DNA of 64,000 nucleotides, from assembly GCF_029168945.1 (NCBI RefSeq), contig NC_083610.1:73647580-73711579 (forward strand), read 5' to 3'. This stretch comes from Cannabis sativa (taxonomy: Eukaryota > Streptophyta > Magnoliopsida > Rosales > Cannabaceae). A program made the translations under genes and the position numbers. Shown piece by piece: positions 9,305 to 21,144 of this stretch. Each line of letters starts with the position of its first letter. Within the stretch, counting starts at the first letter, position 1. A model generated the notes under the pieces. The model searched no databases, had not been told where the DNA came from, and saw nothing but the letters and a program-made list of their open reading frames with translations.

Positions 9305-12300
9305 CCACCATTAGGGTGATCTATACCATACAAAACACTTACAAACTACTTATCATGTGAGGTTAAACGGTGCGAAATTGCTAATGAACGTTCCTCCATT
9401 AGGGAGGATTACTCACTAAAACAAACGCGGTGTAAAACCCACAATGGAGATCGAATGTCTCTTGATTAAAAGCTCATTATTTAAAAATAATATATGTATT
9501 TTGTATAATCATTTAAATTCGATATTATAATAATGAAAAATTACAAACTAAAGTTGGTTTAAAAAAAAACAACTTTAATTAATTTTCAATTATTATTTAA
9601 ATTTGAAAAATAAATTCAAATAAATATCGAACAAGTTCCATAATATAATAATGAAAAATTAAAAATCAAAATTGATTTAAATAAAAAATCAACTTTAATT
9701 AATTTTCAATTATTAATTAAATTCAAAAAATAAATTTGAATATAAAATGGAACAAATTTGAAAATATCTTGTTTAAGTTGTTTTAGAAGAATCTAAAAAA
9801 TCAACTTAAATATCTTTCAAATCAGATTTAATTAAATTCAAAATTAAGTTGTAACCACTTAATTTTGTAGATATTTTTAGTTAATATTCAAAAAGATATT
9901 AACCTAAAAATATCTAAAATATTCCATTTTAAGTTAATATTTGAAAAAATATCAACTTAAAAAATATCTAAAGAATCTTAATAACCAATGCCTAAAATTC
10001 CTCAACTTAATTTTGAAATTTTGAATTCAAAAGATATTCAGATTTAAGTTGGTTAGTTATAGATAACTAAATATCAACTTAAATAGGAATATTTAATGAA
10101 AAATTTAAATTAAGTTCCAGAAAGAATCTAGATGGTTATAATTCTATATTTAATTAAATACAAGAAAATACATATAGTTTAGCTTAGAATATAAAATTCT
10201 TTAAACTATGATTTTCTAAATTAATTTCAAAATAAATGAAATTAATTATGTTGCTAATTCAATTTTAATTAGGTTAAACTAGTGTAATTAACCTAGTACA
10301 GTCATTCAAATCAGGCAAATGGGCCTTCACAATTGGGGTGGTTTGTGTGAGGGGGGGTTCGCATGTCGTACCCACTTCTATGGCTCCCAACTCTCACACA
10401 AGGCCCAAAAGAGAGGAATTTAACCTTAATAAGAACAACTGTTATTAATTGAATAGGCCCAAAAACTAAATGGGCCTAAATAAATTCTATCAAGAACTAT
10501 GATAATTTATTTTAGCAACATTAACCTATATGCATCTATAATAAAATTAAACACATAGGCTCACACTGGCACATTTTGGATGGGTCCTATCATGTTGCTA
10601 GGTCATACACAGATGAAAGAAGATTGTAAATTATACCTGTTACAAATTATTATCTTGACCAAGGGAGCCATCAGATCATTAGATCTGGCAAAAGGTAACC
10701 ATGGCTATTTGCAATCAAGTAATAATAGGTTTTGAAAACTTAGACACAAGTTAAAACACATACTCCTGCAACAGGGTTAGCTGGATAGTTGGAAGTAGGA
10801 TTTATTTAATTTTAAATAAATAATTTCGAATAATAATTAAAAATATTTTAATATTCGAAAATTAAAATAAAATTTTTAAAAAAAATTTCGGAAATAAAAA
10901 AAATTTAAATTTCGAAAAAAAAATTAAAATTAAACCTACTAATATCTTATATCTATTTAAAATTTCATGATTATAAATATCTTATTTTAAATTTAAATAA
11001 GGTCAAAATATCTAAAAAGATTTTAAAAAAAAATCTTAAAAGATAAGATATAATTAAAAAAAAAATATCTTAAAGGATAAGATATTTTTAAAATATCTTA
11101 AAAGATAAGATATTTTAAAATATCTTAAAAGATTTTATAAATATCTATAAAATCTGACCTTAAATTTAAAAAAAATATAATCAAATTTAAAAATAAGATA
11201 GATATTTAAGCAAGAAGATAGATACTAATTCTATTCAAATTCAAATTACACTAATATCTTGAATTAAAATTTTAAAAAATATTAAATTAATTCAAAATGA
11301 TAATTAGAATTGAATTAGGAATAGTAATAGTATAAATACAAAACTATACAAAAAATTAGAAGTTAATTCCATGAAAAAGCATGAAAAATTGAAGAAAAAC
11401 AAAAAAATTCGAAACTGTACGGACAGATTTGCGATCGCAGGAAAATATCAGCACAACCCCGATTTTTTCAAATCTTCAAAAAATCATAACTAATTCAAAT
11501 AAAATCCAAATTAAGTTCTGTAAAAGGCTAACTTGCTTAATTTTTTCCATACTATCCAATAAAAATAATTACAGAGATAAAATCGCAATTATTTTGCACG
11601 AAAATTTAACAAACATCAATCAATCATCAAATAACAGTCAATACAACATGATACCATCCAAAGAACATACAAAGAATCGTTTTTGACTTAGATTTAATTA
11701 AACTTACCGTAAAATCTATTCAAGTCAATATCGCCAAGTTGATCCTAGATCAAATGATCTTAATCCTGTTATGATTAGGCTCAATCTTGAAAGGCTATTC
11801 GTGTTCCTTTGAATTGTTAGTTAAGCCTACTTTTAGGTCAGGGCGATACATACTTTTTGGGAACACGGTAGTGCAATTGAGTGGGAGCGCTAGCATAAAC
11901 ATGGAATCTATAGCTTCTACCTGGCGAATAGTAAGCAAAGGATGATTTCCTTCGAGCTTGACCAAACGAAAAATAAATGGTGGAGATCTCATTTCACATA
12001 AGCTGAAATATCATTTATACGGGGTCAAGTGTTTTAAGGATAAAATACATAGTAAGGTGTTACGGTAATTTAATCCCTTTACTGTGTAGATCATTCATAT
12101 AGAGGATCATTGATCACATTAGGATTATAACAATGGATAACTAATGATGTGTATATATGGTGGAACATATAGAACATTCTATATACTGAGAGTGCAATTC
12201 TAAGTTCTATGCGTGGATTCAACGAAGAATCAATAAGTTAGTGAATTTTAGTACTAAATTCTTGATCTACTTATTGGAAGCTCGGTTATATAGACCCATG

Positions 12301-13189
12301 GTCCCCCCACTAGTTGAGATAATATTGTTTGTAAGACTCATGTAATTGGTTTTGATTAATCAATTATAATTCACGAATTAGACTATGTCTATTTGTGAAA
12401 TTTTCACTAAGTAAGGGCGAAATTGTAAAGAAAGAGTTAATAGGGGCATATTTGTTAATTATGATACTTTGTATGGTTCAATTAATAAATATGATAAATG
12501 ACAATATTATTTAATAATTATTTATAGTTATTAAATAGTTAGAATTGGCATTTAAATGATTGAATTAGGAAATTGGCATTTTTGAGAAAATCAGATACAA
12601 AAGGTGTTAAAATTGCAAAATTGTAAAAATTAAGGCCCAGTCCACTTAAGCCATGGCCGGCCACCTATTGTATCTTTTTTAAATTGATTTTTTCATTATT
12701 TTAATGCCATATAATTCAAATCTAACCCTAGTGGAATGCTATAAATAGATAGTGAAGGCTTCATGAAAATTACACTTTCTGAATCAGAAAAACCTGAGCC
12801 TCCACTCTCTTCTCTAGCCGCCACTCTCTCTCTCCATTCTTCTTTCATATTTCGAACCTCTCTTAGTGATTAGAGTAGTGCCCACACACATCAAACAATA
12901 CCTCAATCATAGTGAGGAAGATCGTGAAGAAAGATCATCAGCAAAGGAGATTCAGCATCAAGGATTCAGAGAAGAAGATCCAGGTTCAGATCTTGATAAT
13001 ACTCTGCTACAGAAAGGAATCAAGGGTTAGAGATCTGAACGGAAGGAGTCATTTAATTCCGCTGCACCCAATGTAAGGTTTCTTAAACTTTATATGTGTT
13101 TAATTTATCGTTTTAGAAAGTTCATATTTAGGATGTTAATAAACATACTTGTGAGTAGATCTAAGATCCTGGTAAAATAATATCCAACA
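9305..13189. repeat. 3.85-kb direct repeat, copy 1
   Basis: 9305-11682 matches, in reverse complement, the leader between PBS and gag of the copia element at 20664-28926. It includes the gtgagggggg...cgtacccacttc block near 10345 and the pre-gag hairpin at 9392-9408. Internal tandem AAAATATCTTAAAAGATAAG words lie near 11030-11140. From about 11683 to 13189 it matches the last ~1.5 kb of the related LTR (27430-28926) in the plus direction, including the CTATAAATA box near 12740 and the CCAACA terminus. The orientation switch lies at 11680-11690. ORFs in this repeat are not coding. Confidence 0.85.
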
Positions 13190-14594
13190 ACTGATATCGA
13201 GGTTTGTTTAGCACTTCTCCAAACCACTGCTCCACCCCCAAGAGTAAACACCATCCCAGATGTTGATTTCCTGTCTTCAAGACTTGCCTGGAAATCTGAA
13301 TCAGTGTAGCCTATGGGATTTAAAGAACCACCCTTGTAGACTAACACAAAATTGCTTGTACTCTTTAAGTATTTCAGAATATACTTAACTGCATTCCAAT
13401 GTTCTAGTCCTGGATTAGACTGATACCTGCTCACAATTCCAACAGCATAACAGATGTCAGGTCTAGTGCACAACATTGCATACATTAGACTTCCAACTGC
13501 AGAGGCATAGGGAATATTTGCCATGTCCTCTATCTCTTGGGGATCAGTCGGTGACTGTTCCTTAGATAGACGAATACCAAATCTAGAGGGCATGTTTGCC
13601 CCATTGGCATTGTTCATGAAGAATCTCTCTAAGACTTTGTCTATGTAGGCTGTTTGAGAGAGAGCAAGAGATCTGTTCTTCCGGTTTCTGATAATCTGAA
13701 TACCAAGAACATAGGCTGCTACACCCAAATCTTTCATTTCGAATTAAGTGTTGAGCCATTCCTTAATGTGAGTCATTTTCTTGATATTGTTTCCAATGAT
13801 CAAAATGTCATCAACATAAAGGACCAGGAATACTACTATTTGGTCTTCCTTGAGTTGGTAAACACAAGGTTCATCTTCATTCTGAAGAAAGCCGTAGGTC
13901 TTGATGATTTCATCAAACCTTTTGTTCCATGAGCGAGAAGCTTGCTTAAGTCCATAGATAGACTTGTTTAACTTGCAAACTTTCTTTTCTTGCCCAGGAA
14001 GAACATAACCTTCTGGTTGCTCCATATAGATGGTTTCTTCAAGTACCCCATTAAGGAAGGCAGTCTTGACATCCATTTGCCAGATTTCATAATCGAAAGC
14101 GGCGGTATGGAGAGAAGAATTCGGATGGATTTGAGCATGGCAACAGGACTAAAAGTTTCCTCATAGTCCACGCCTTCTCTTTGGGTATAACCCTTGGCTA
14201 CAAGTCTAGCTTTAAAAGTTTCGACTTCGCCTCCAGCTCCTCTTTTCTTCTTGTAAACCCACTTGCATCCTATCGGGTGATAGTCGTCAGGTGCGTCTAC
14301 ATATACCCAGACTTTGTTCTTTTTCATGGAATCCATTTTTGAATCCATTCCGGCTGACCATCGTTTCCGTTGCGGACTAGCCATTGCCTGTTTATAGGTT
14401 AATGGATCGTCATCAATACCGTCACCTACGACCATATTGATTTCACCATCCAAGCCATAACGAGCAGGTTTTGTTGAAACCCTCCCACTACGACGAGGTA
14501 CGGTTGTCTTCTGAACAGAAACTTTAGTAGTAGATTTCTCAGTTTGTTCAGGGAGTGGGATCGTCTTCTTCACGAGTGGAAGAGGACGGAACAT
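13190..14594 (-). pseudogene. Copia reverse transcriptase-RNase H, broken
   Basis: Sense direction: RT starts at NKVWVYVDAPDDYHPIGCKW, then FKARLVAKGYTQREGVDYEE, LNGVLEETIYMEQPEG, LNKSIYGLKQASRSW and the catalytic LYVDDILIIGN. RNase H follows (YTDSDFQASLEDRKSTSG). The frame shifts near 14076 and a TAA interrupts at 13741-13743. RNase H stops abruptly after AKQTSIS at 13190, where sequence of an antisense LTR begins. The last third of RNase H and the PPT are missing. The protein would convert element RNA to DNA in cytoplasmic particles; it cannot be functional here. Confidence 0.9.
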
Positions 14595-15387
14595 TGGAAG
14601 GACTTAAATCTGATAGCAATTCCTCTAGAACAACTTTACTTTTCGGTTTGTAGTCTTTAATATAGTTCTCTTCAAGGAAAGTAGCATTTGTAGAAACAAA
14701 CACTTTATTATCCTTGTGACTATAAAATAGTCCACCTCTAGTCTTTTTAGAATTTCCAACAAACATGCATACTTCGGTACGTGATTCAAGTTTGCCTTCT
14801 TTCTTTCTTAAGACATGAGCAGGGCACCCCCAAATTCTGTAATGGCGTAAACTAGGTGTTCGACCATTCCAAAGTTCGACGGGTGTCTTAGGGACTGCTT
14901 TAGATGGAACAACATTTAGAATGTCATTTGCCATCTGTATAGCATATCCCCAGAAGGACGTAGACAGAGTTGAATAACTCAGCATAGACCTAACCATTTC
15001 CAAAAGAGTGCGATTTCTTCTTTCTGCAACTCCATTTTGTTGTGGAGTTGCTGGGGCAGTGTATTGGGATTCAATTCCAAGTTCAATTAAATGATCTTTG
15101 AACTGCATATCCATATATTCTCGACCCCTATCAGTTCGCAAGATCTTTAATGATTTACCTAATTGGTTTTGGGCCAAAGCATGAAATTCTTGAAACTTTT
15201 CAAACGTTTCAGATTTCTTTTGCATTAGGTAAAGAAAACTATATCTAGAGAAATCGTCAATGAAAGTGACAAAATATTCATAACCACCTCGGGCTTTGAC
15301 ATTCAAAGGTCCGCAGACATCGGAATGCACTAACCCTAGAGGGATTTTGGCACGCTCTCCCTTTGCAGAGAAAGAACGTTTAGTCAT
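14548..15387 (-). CDS. Copia integrase core
   Basis: An open frame of 279 codons carrying the integrase catalytic core. The DDE residues are visible in LVHSDVCGPLNVKARGGYEY, LRTDRGREYMDM and QQNGVAERRNRTLLEM. The copia-typical GKL...FVGNSKKTRGGLFY and VFVSTNATFLEENYI blocks follow. The upstream zinc-binding region is in the preceding frame; about one base is gained or lost near 15400 (ELAHASPA* versus CESSLEGKMTK), so the initial Met is not a true translation start. Integrase inserts the DNA copy into the host genome. The core itself is uninterrupted; the polyprotein is not. Confidence 0.9.
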   Translation of the reverse strand: MTKRSFSAKGERAKIPLGLVHSDVCGPLNVKARGGYEYFVTFIDDFSRYSFLYLMQKKSETFEKFQEFHALAQNQLGKSLKILRTDRGREYMDMQFKDHLIELGIESQYTAPATPQQNGVAERRNRTLLEMVRSMLSYSTLSTSFWGYAIQMANDILNVVPSKAVPKTPVELWNGRTPSLRHYRIWGCPAHVLRKKEGKLESRTEVCMFVGNSKKTRGGLFYSHKDNKVFVSTNATFLEENYIKDYKPKSKVVLEELLSDLSPSNVPSSSTREEDDPTP

Positions 15388-15395
15388 TTTTCCTT

Positions 15396-16529
15396 CTAGG
15401 CTGGACTCGCATGCGCGAGTTCACCTAAGACGACATTTTTCAATGGACCGTCTTTGGTGAGCCTATTGAGTCTATCAAAGCCTATATGACCTAAACGTAA
15501 ATGCCATAGATAAGTTTGATCATCATTATCAATCTCTTTTCTTTTTAGGTTTCTAGGTCTAGCTACACTGAAAAGTTCACTATTTAGTGAGATTTGAGTA
15601 CTCGGTCTTAAAACATAAAGCCCTTGTTCCATTATAGCAACACATATTTGAAATCCATTACGAGAAATTGAACAATTTGTACTCGAAAAATTCAATATAT
15701 AAGATTGTGTTTGCAAACATGAGACACTAATCAAGTTTCTACTAAAGTTTGGAATAAATAAAACATTTTCTAAAATTAAAAATCTTTGTTGAAACTTGAT
15801 GCGGGCTTTTCCTCTAGCTTTGACCGATACTAATTCGCCATTGCCAACTTTAAGCTGTAACTCTCCTGGAAGTAGATTTTCCCAAGTTTCAAGCAACTGC
15901 AGTGAAGAACATACATGGTTAGTAGACCCAGAATCAACAATCCAGATGGATTTGTCGTTCTCTAAAACACATGATTCAAAGACAAAAGCATTACCTTCGT
16001 TTGAATTGTTTAGAAGCCTGGGACATCGTTCTTCATGATGACCCTTTCCATTACAATTCGAACATAGAAGATTATGTCTGATAATTGTACTTGAAGAAGC
16101 AGTTTTGCTAGATCCTTCATACCTAGTCCTTTTCCTTCGATTATTGATTGCAAACCCAGGGGGACCCATTGCAATCAAGTTCCGTTCATGGGCTCGTAAT
16201 TGTGTTTCGAGCTTGTCCATGTCGGAGGAGTTAGAATTGTTGATCATATAAGAGATAACAAATTCATTATACTCCGGAGGAAGACTATTAAGGATAAGTT
16301 GGACCCATTGTTCTCTTGATAAATCAATTTCTAGTAGATTTGCCTTTTGGAACTTCAGATTCATCATCAACATGTGCGAGTTAATGCAACTACCAGGATG
16401 CATTTTCACACTATAGAGTTCTTTTGCTAAGATAGTAACTAAGAGAGGATCGGGGGGTGGGTTATTCATAATGACACTACAACACATCAATAAAACAGAA
16501 GTAAGGTTTTGGCTCATAAATTCATACAC
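15396..16529 (-). CDS. Copia gag (N-truncated), zinc knuckle, protease
   Basis: A 377-codon frame. The gag C-terminal half is recognisable (IDLSREQWVQLILNSLPPEY), then a CCHC knuckle CSNCNGKGHHEERC, an aspartic protease site WIVDSGSTNHVC and the GAG-pre-integrase domain (YLWHLRLGHIGFDRLNRL). The first ~100 gag residues normally present in this family (seen in the related gag at 24359) are absent, so particle assembly would fail. The pre-gag signals at 16621-16755 lie just upstream. The C-terminus is cut by the frameshift before integrase. Confidence 0.88.
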   Translation of the reverse strand: MYEFMSQNLTSVLLMCCSVIMNNPPPDPLLVTILAKELYSVKMHPGSCINSHMLMMNLKFQKANLLEIDLSREQWVQLILNSLPPEYNEFVISYMINNSNSSDMDKLETQLRAHERNLIAMGPPGFAINNRRKRTRYEGSSKTASSSTIIRHNLLCSNCNGKGHHEERCPRLLNNSNEGNAFVFESCVLENDKSIWIVDSGSTNHVCSSLQLLETWENLLPGELQLKVGNGELVSVKARGKARIKFQQRFLILENVLFIPNFSRNLISVSCLQTQSYILNFSSTNCSISRNGFQICVAIMEQGLYVLRPSTQISLNSELFSVARPRNLKRKEIDNDDQTYLWHLRLGHIGFDRLNRLTKDGPLKNVVLGELAHASPA

Positions 16530-16620
16530 AATTTAGAAAATAACAAGTAATGACATATGTTATAGAAATACTAAATCTAACATAGTTTATTTTCCAAGGT
16601 ATTTCAACAAACTGATACAG

Positions 16621-16755
16621 TGTCCCGTTTAGGCGAGAGTCAAAGCATCATCCATTGAATAGAGTTGTCAGCTCATCTAAAATGATAACCATTCTAGCAA
16701 CCTTTTATTCGATCAAGATTGGAATTCAGCGTTGTCCCATTTAGGCGAGAGTCAA
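16621..16755 (-). promoter_or_regulatory. Paired pre-gag motif (copia leader)
   Basis: Two copies of a 23-nt motif with core GACTCTCGCCTAAACGGGAC (minus strand) lie at 16621-16643 and 16733-16755; the second has one substitution. The spacing and position match the two gag-only elements. The function is unknown; a packaging or dimerisation signal is inferred. Confidence 0.6.
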
Positions 16756-16814
16756 GGCAATTCTATCTTATGAGCTTCCACCATTGTTTCATAACTTCAA
16801 GTCAAGTATGGTCG

Positions 16815-19800
16815 CCACCATTAGGGTGATCTATACCATACAAAACACTTACAAACTACTTATCATGTGAGGTTAAACGGTGCGAAATTGCTAATGAACG
16901 TTCCTCCATTAGGGAGGATTACTCACTAAAACAAACGCGGTAATGGAGATCGAATGTCTCTTGATTAAAAGCTCATTATTTAAAAATAATATATGTATTT
17001 TGTATAATCATTTAAATTCGATATTATAATAATGAAAAATTACAAACTAAAGTTGGTTTAAAAAAAAACAACTTTAATTAATTTTCAATTATTATTTAAA
17101 TTTGAAAAATAAATTCAAATAAATATCGAACAAGTTCCATAATATAATAATGAAAAATTAAAAATCAAAATTGATTTAAATAAAAAATCAACTTTAATTA
17201 ATTTTCAATTATTAATTAAATTCAAAAAATAAATTTGAATATAAAATGGAACAAATTTGAAAATATCTTGTTTAAGTTGTTTTAGAAGAATCTAAAAAAT
17301 CAACTTAAATATCTTTCAAATCAGATTTAATTAAATTCAAAATTAAGTTGTAACCACTTAATTTTGTAGATATTTTTAGTTAATATTCAAAAAGATATTA
17401 ACCTAAAAATATCTAAAATATTCCATTTTAAGTTAATATTTGAAAAAATATCAACTTAAAAAATATCTAAAGAATCTTAATAACCAATGCCTAAAATTCC
17501 TCAACTTAATTTTGAAATTTTGAATTCAAAAGATATTCAGATTTAAGTTGGTTAGTTATAGATAACTAAATATCAACTTAAATAGGAATATTTAATGAAA
17601 AATTTAAATTAAGTTCCAGAAAGAATCTAGATGGTTATAATTCTATATTTAATTAAATACAAGAAAATACATATAGTTTAGCTTAGAATATAAAATTCTT
17701 TAAACTATGATTTTCTAAATTAATTTCAAAATAAATGAAATTAATTATGTTGCTAATTCAATTTTAATTAGGTTAAACTAGTGTAATTAACCTAGTACAG
17801 TCATTCAAATCAGGCAAATGGGCCTTCACAATTGGGGTGGTTTGTGTGAGGGGGGGGCTGGGTTCAGTATGTCGTACCCACTTCTATGGCTCCCAACTCT
17901 CACACAAGGCCCAAAAGAGAGGAATTTAACCTTAATAAGAACAACTGTTATTAATTGAATAGGCCCAAAAACTAAATGGGCCTAAATAAATTCTATCAAG
18001 AACTATGATAATTTATTTTAGCAACATTAACCTATATGCATCTATAATAAAATTAAACACATAGGCTCACACTGGCACATTTTGGATGGGTCCTATCATG
18101 TTGCTAGGTCATACACAGATGAAAGAAGATTGTAAATTATACCTGTTACAAATTATTATCTTGACCAAGGGAGCCATCAGATCATTAGATCTGGCAAAAG
18201 GTAACCATGGCTATTTGCAATCAAGTAATAATAGGTTTTGAAAACTTAGACACAAGTTAAAACACATACTCCTGCAACAGGGTTAGCTGGATAGTTGGAA
18301 GTAGGATTTATTTAATTTTAAATAAATAATTTCGAATAATAATTAAAAATATTTTAATATTCGAAAATTAAAATAAAATTTTTAAAAAAAATTTCGGAAA
18401 TAAAAAAAATTTAAATTTCGAAAAAAAAATTAAAATTAAACCTACTAATATCTTATATCTATTTAAAATTTCATGATTATAAATATCTTATTTTAAATTT
18501 AAATAAGGTCAAAATATCTAAAAAGATTTTAAAAAAAAATCTTAAAAGATAAGATATAATTAAAAAAAAAATATCTTAAAGGATAAGATATTTTTAAAAT
18601 ATCTTAAAAGATAAGATATTTTAAAATATCTTAAAAGATTTTATAAATATCTATAAAATCTGACCTTAAATTTAAAAAAAATATAATCAAATTTAAAAAT
18701 AAGATAGATATTTAAGCAAGAAGATAGATACTAATTCTATTCAAATTCAAATTACACTAATATCTTGAATTAAAATTTTAAAAAATATTAAATTAATTCA
18801 AAATGATAATTAGAATTGAATTAGGAATAGTAATAGTATAAATACAAAACTATACAAAAAATTAGAAGTTAATTCCATGAAAAAGCATGAAAAATTGAAG
18901 AAAAACAAAAAAATTCGAAACTGTACGGACAGATTTGCGATCGCAGGAAAATATCAAAGACAAACGATTTTTTCAAATCTTCAAAAAATCATAACTAATT
19001 CAAATAAAATCCAAATTAAGTTCTGTAAAAGGCTAACTTGCTTAATTTTTTCCATACTATCCAATAAAAATAATTACAGAGATAAAATCGCAATTATTTT
19101 GCACGAAAATTTAACAAACATCAATCAATCATCAAATAACAGTCAATACAACATGATACCATCCAAAGAACATACAAAGAATCGTTTTTGACTTAGATTT
19201 AATTAAACTTACCGTAAAATCTATTCAAGTCAATATCGCCAAGTTGATCCTAGATCAAATGATCTTAATCCTGTTATGATTAGGCTCAATCTTGAAAGGC
19301 TATTCGTGTTCCTTTGAATTGTTAGTTAAGCCTACTTTTAGGTCAGGGCGATACATACTTTTTGGGAACACGGTAGTGCAATTGAGTGGGAGCGCTAGCA
19401 TAAACATGGAATCTATAGCTTCTACCTGGCGAATAGTAAGCAAAGGATGATTTCCTTCGAGCTTGACCAAACGAAAAATAAATGGTGGAGATCTCATTTC
19501 ACATAAGCTGAAATATCATTTATACGGGGTCAAGTGTTTTAAGGATAAAATACATAGTAAGGTGTTACGGTAATTTAATCCCTTTACTGTGTAGATCATT
19601 CATATAGAGGATCATTGATCACATTAGGATTATAACAATGGATAACTAATGATGTGTCTATATGGTGGAACATATAGAACATTCTATATACTGAGAGTGC
19701 AATTCTAAGTTCTATGCGTGGATTCAACGAAGAATTAATAAGTTAGTGAATTTTAGTACTAAATTCTTGATCTACTTATTGGAAGCTCGGTTATATAGAC

Positions 19801-20663
19801 CCATGGTCCCCCCACTAGTTGAGATAATATTGTTTGTAAGACTCATGTAATTGGTTTTGATTAATCAATTATAATTCACGAATTAGACTATGTCTATTTG
19901 TGAAATTTTCACTAAGGGCGAAATTGTAAAGAAAGAGTTAATAGGGGCATATTTGTTAATTATGATACTTTGTATGGTTCAATTAATAAATATGATAAAT
20001 GACAATATTATTTAATAATTATTTATAGTTATTAAATAGTTAGAATTGGCATTTTTGAGAAAATCAGATACAAAAGGTGTTAAAATTGCAAAATTGCAAA
20101 AATCAAGGCCCAGTCCACCTAAGCCATGGCCGGCCACCTATTGTATCTTTTTAAATTGATTTTTTCATTATTTTAATGCCATATAATTCAAATCTAACCC
20201 TAGTGGAATGCTATAAATAGATAGTGAAGGCTTCAGGAAAATTACACTTTCTGAATCAGAAAAACCTGAGCCTCCACTCTCTTCTCTAGCCGCCACTCTC
20301 TCTCTCTCCATTCTTCCTTCATATTTTGAACCTCTCTTAGGGATTAGAGTAGTGCCCACACACATCAAACAATACCTCAATCATAGTGAGGAAGATCGTG
20401 AAGAAAGATCATCAGCAAAGGAGATTCAGCATCAAGGATTCAGAGAAGAAGATCTAGGTTCAGATCTTGATAATACTCTGCTACAGAAAGGAATCAAGGG
20501 TTAGAGATCTGAACGGAAGGAGTCATTTAATTCCGCTGCACCCAATGTAAGGTTTCTTAAACTTTATATGTGTTTAATTTATCGTTTTAGAAAGTTCATA
20601 TTTAGGATGTTAATAAACATACTTGTGAGTAGATCTAAGATCCTGGTAAAATAATATCCAACA
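16815..20663. repeat. 3.85-kb direct repeat, copy 2
   Basis: Same composition as copy 1: minus-oriented leader to about 19190, then plus-oriented LTR to the CCAACA end at 20663. Differences are few, for example GGGCTGGGTTCAG versus GGTTCG near 17860, a missing ~28-bp piece near 20050 and scattered substitutions. On its left it runs without a break into the gag leader of the minus-strand copia unit. On its right it abuts a partial LTR of the next element. Hairpin arms lie at 16902-16918. Confidence 0.85.
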
Positions 20664-21129
20664 CCTAAACCTAGTAGTTTCCTATAAATAGAAAGTGATG
20701 GCTCAGTCAAAATCATAACTTTGAATAAGCTTTTCTGTCAGAAAATTCTCTCTTCAGAAAAACTGAGGCTTCCCTTTTTCTATACCTTGGCCGAACCTCT
20801 TTCTCTCTTTTCTTCTTCTAAATTTCGAACCTTAGTGATAGAGTAAGTGCCCACACACAACAAGTGGTAACTCAATCATAGATTGGAAGACTGTGAAGGA
20901 TCAAACACAAAGAGAAGGACATTCGGGCTCAGATCTTGACAATACTCTGCGACAGAATGGATACAAGGGTTAGAGATCTGAGTGGAAGCAGACATTAATT
21001 CTGCTGCATCAATATAAGGTTTTCTTAACTTTATATGTGTTTAATTTATCGTTTTAGAAAGTTCATATTTAGGGTGTTAAACAACATACTTGTGAGTAGA
21101 TCTAAGATCCTGGTAAAATAATTCCAACA
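20664..21129 (+). repeat. 5' LTR remnant, element A
   Basis: Matches 28461-28926 base for base in length (466 bp). It includes the CTATAAATAG box near 20680 and the terminal TCCAACA. Its upstream part is replaced by the CCAACA end of the rearranged copia repeat. Confidence 0.9.
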
Positions 21130-21130
21130 A

Positions 21131-21144
21131 CTGGCCTCAGAGCC
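21131..21144 (+). other. Primer binding site, element A
   Basis: CTGGCCTCAGAGCC, one base after the LTR end, resembles the initiator-Met tRNA type PBS TGGTATCAGAGC with two mismatches. It would prime minus-strand synthesis. Confidence 0.7.

Larger units (their letters stand above)
9305..20663 (-). mobile_element. Rearranged Ty1/copia element with 3.85-kb repeats
   Basis: Minus-strand gag-PR-IN-RT coding block (13190-16529) flanked by two nearly identical direct repeats (9305-13189 and 16815-20663). Each repeat joins minus-oriented leader to plus-oriented LTR. Read in the sense direction (minus strand), the unit is antisense LTR, leader, gag-pol; it is followed by a second antisense LTR and a truncated leader, about 1.5 tandem units. 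Neither a normal LTR pair, PBS nor PPT is present, and no TSD was found at the outer edges. This is a defective rearranged element. Confidence 0.7.

Noticed and set aside
8930..9360. ORFs on both strands around 9000-9360
   Set aside because: No recognisable domain; one frame is driven by the (CA)n tract and another by repeat DNA.
11429..11992. Small ORFs repeated at 18877-19497
   Set aside because: They recur only because the 3.85-kb DNA is duplicated. The sequence is leader and LTR, and it is not open in elements A and B.
9305..20663. A normal LTR retrotransposon with 3.85-kb LTRs
   Set aside because: The repeats end in GGTGG rather than CA, have no TSD, contain leader that is internal in relatives, and switch orientation inside.
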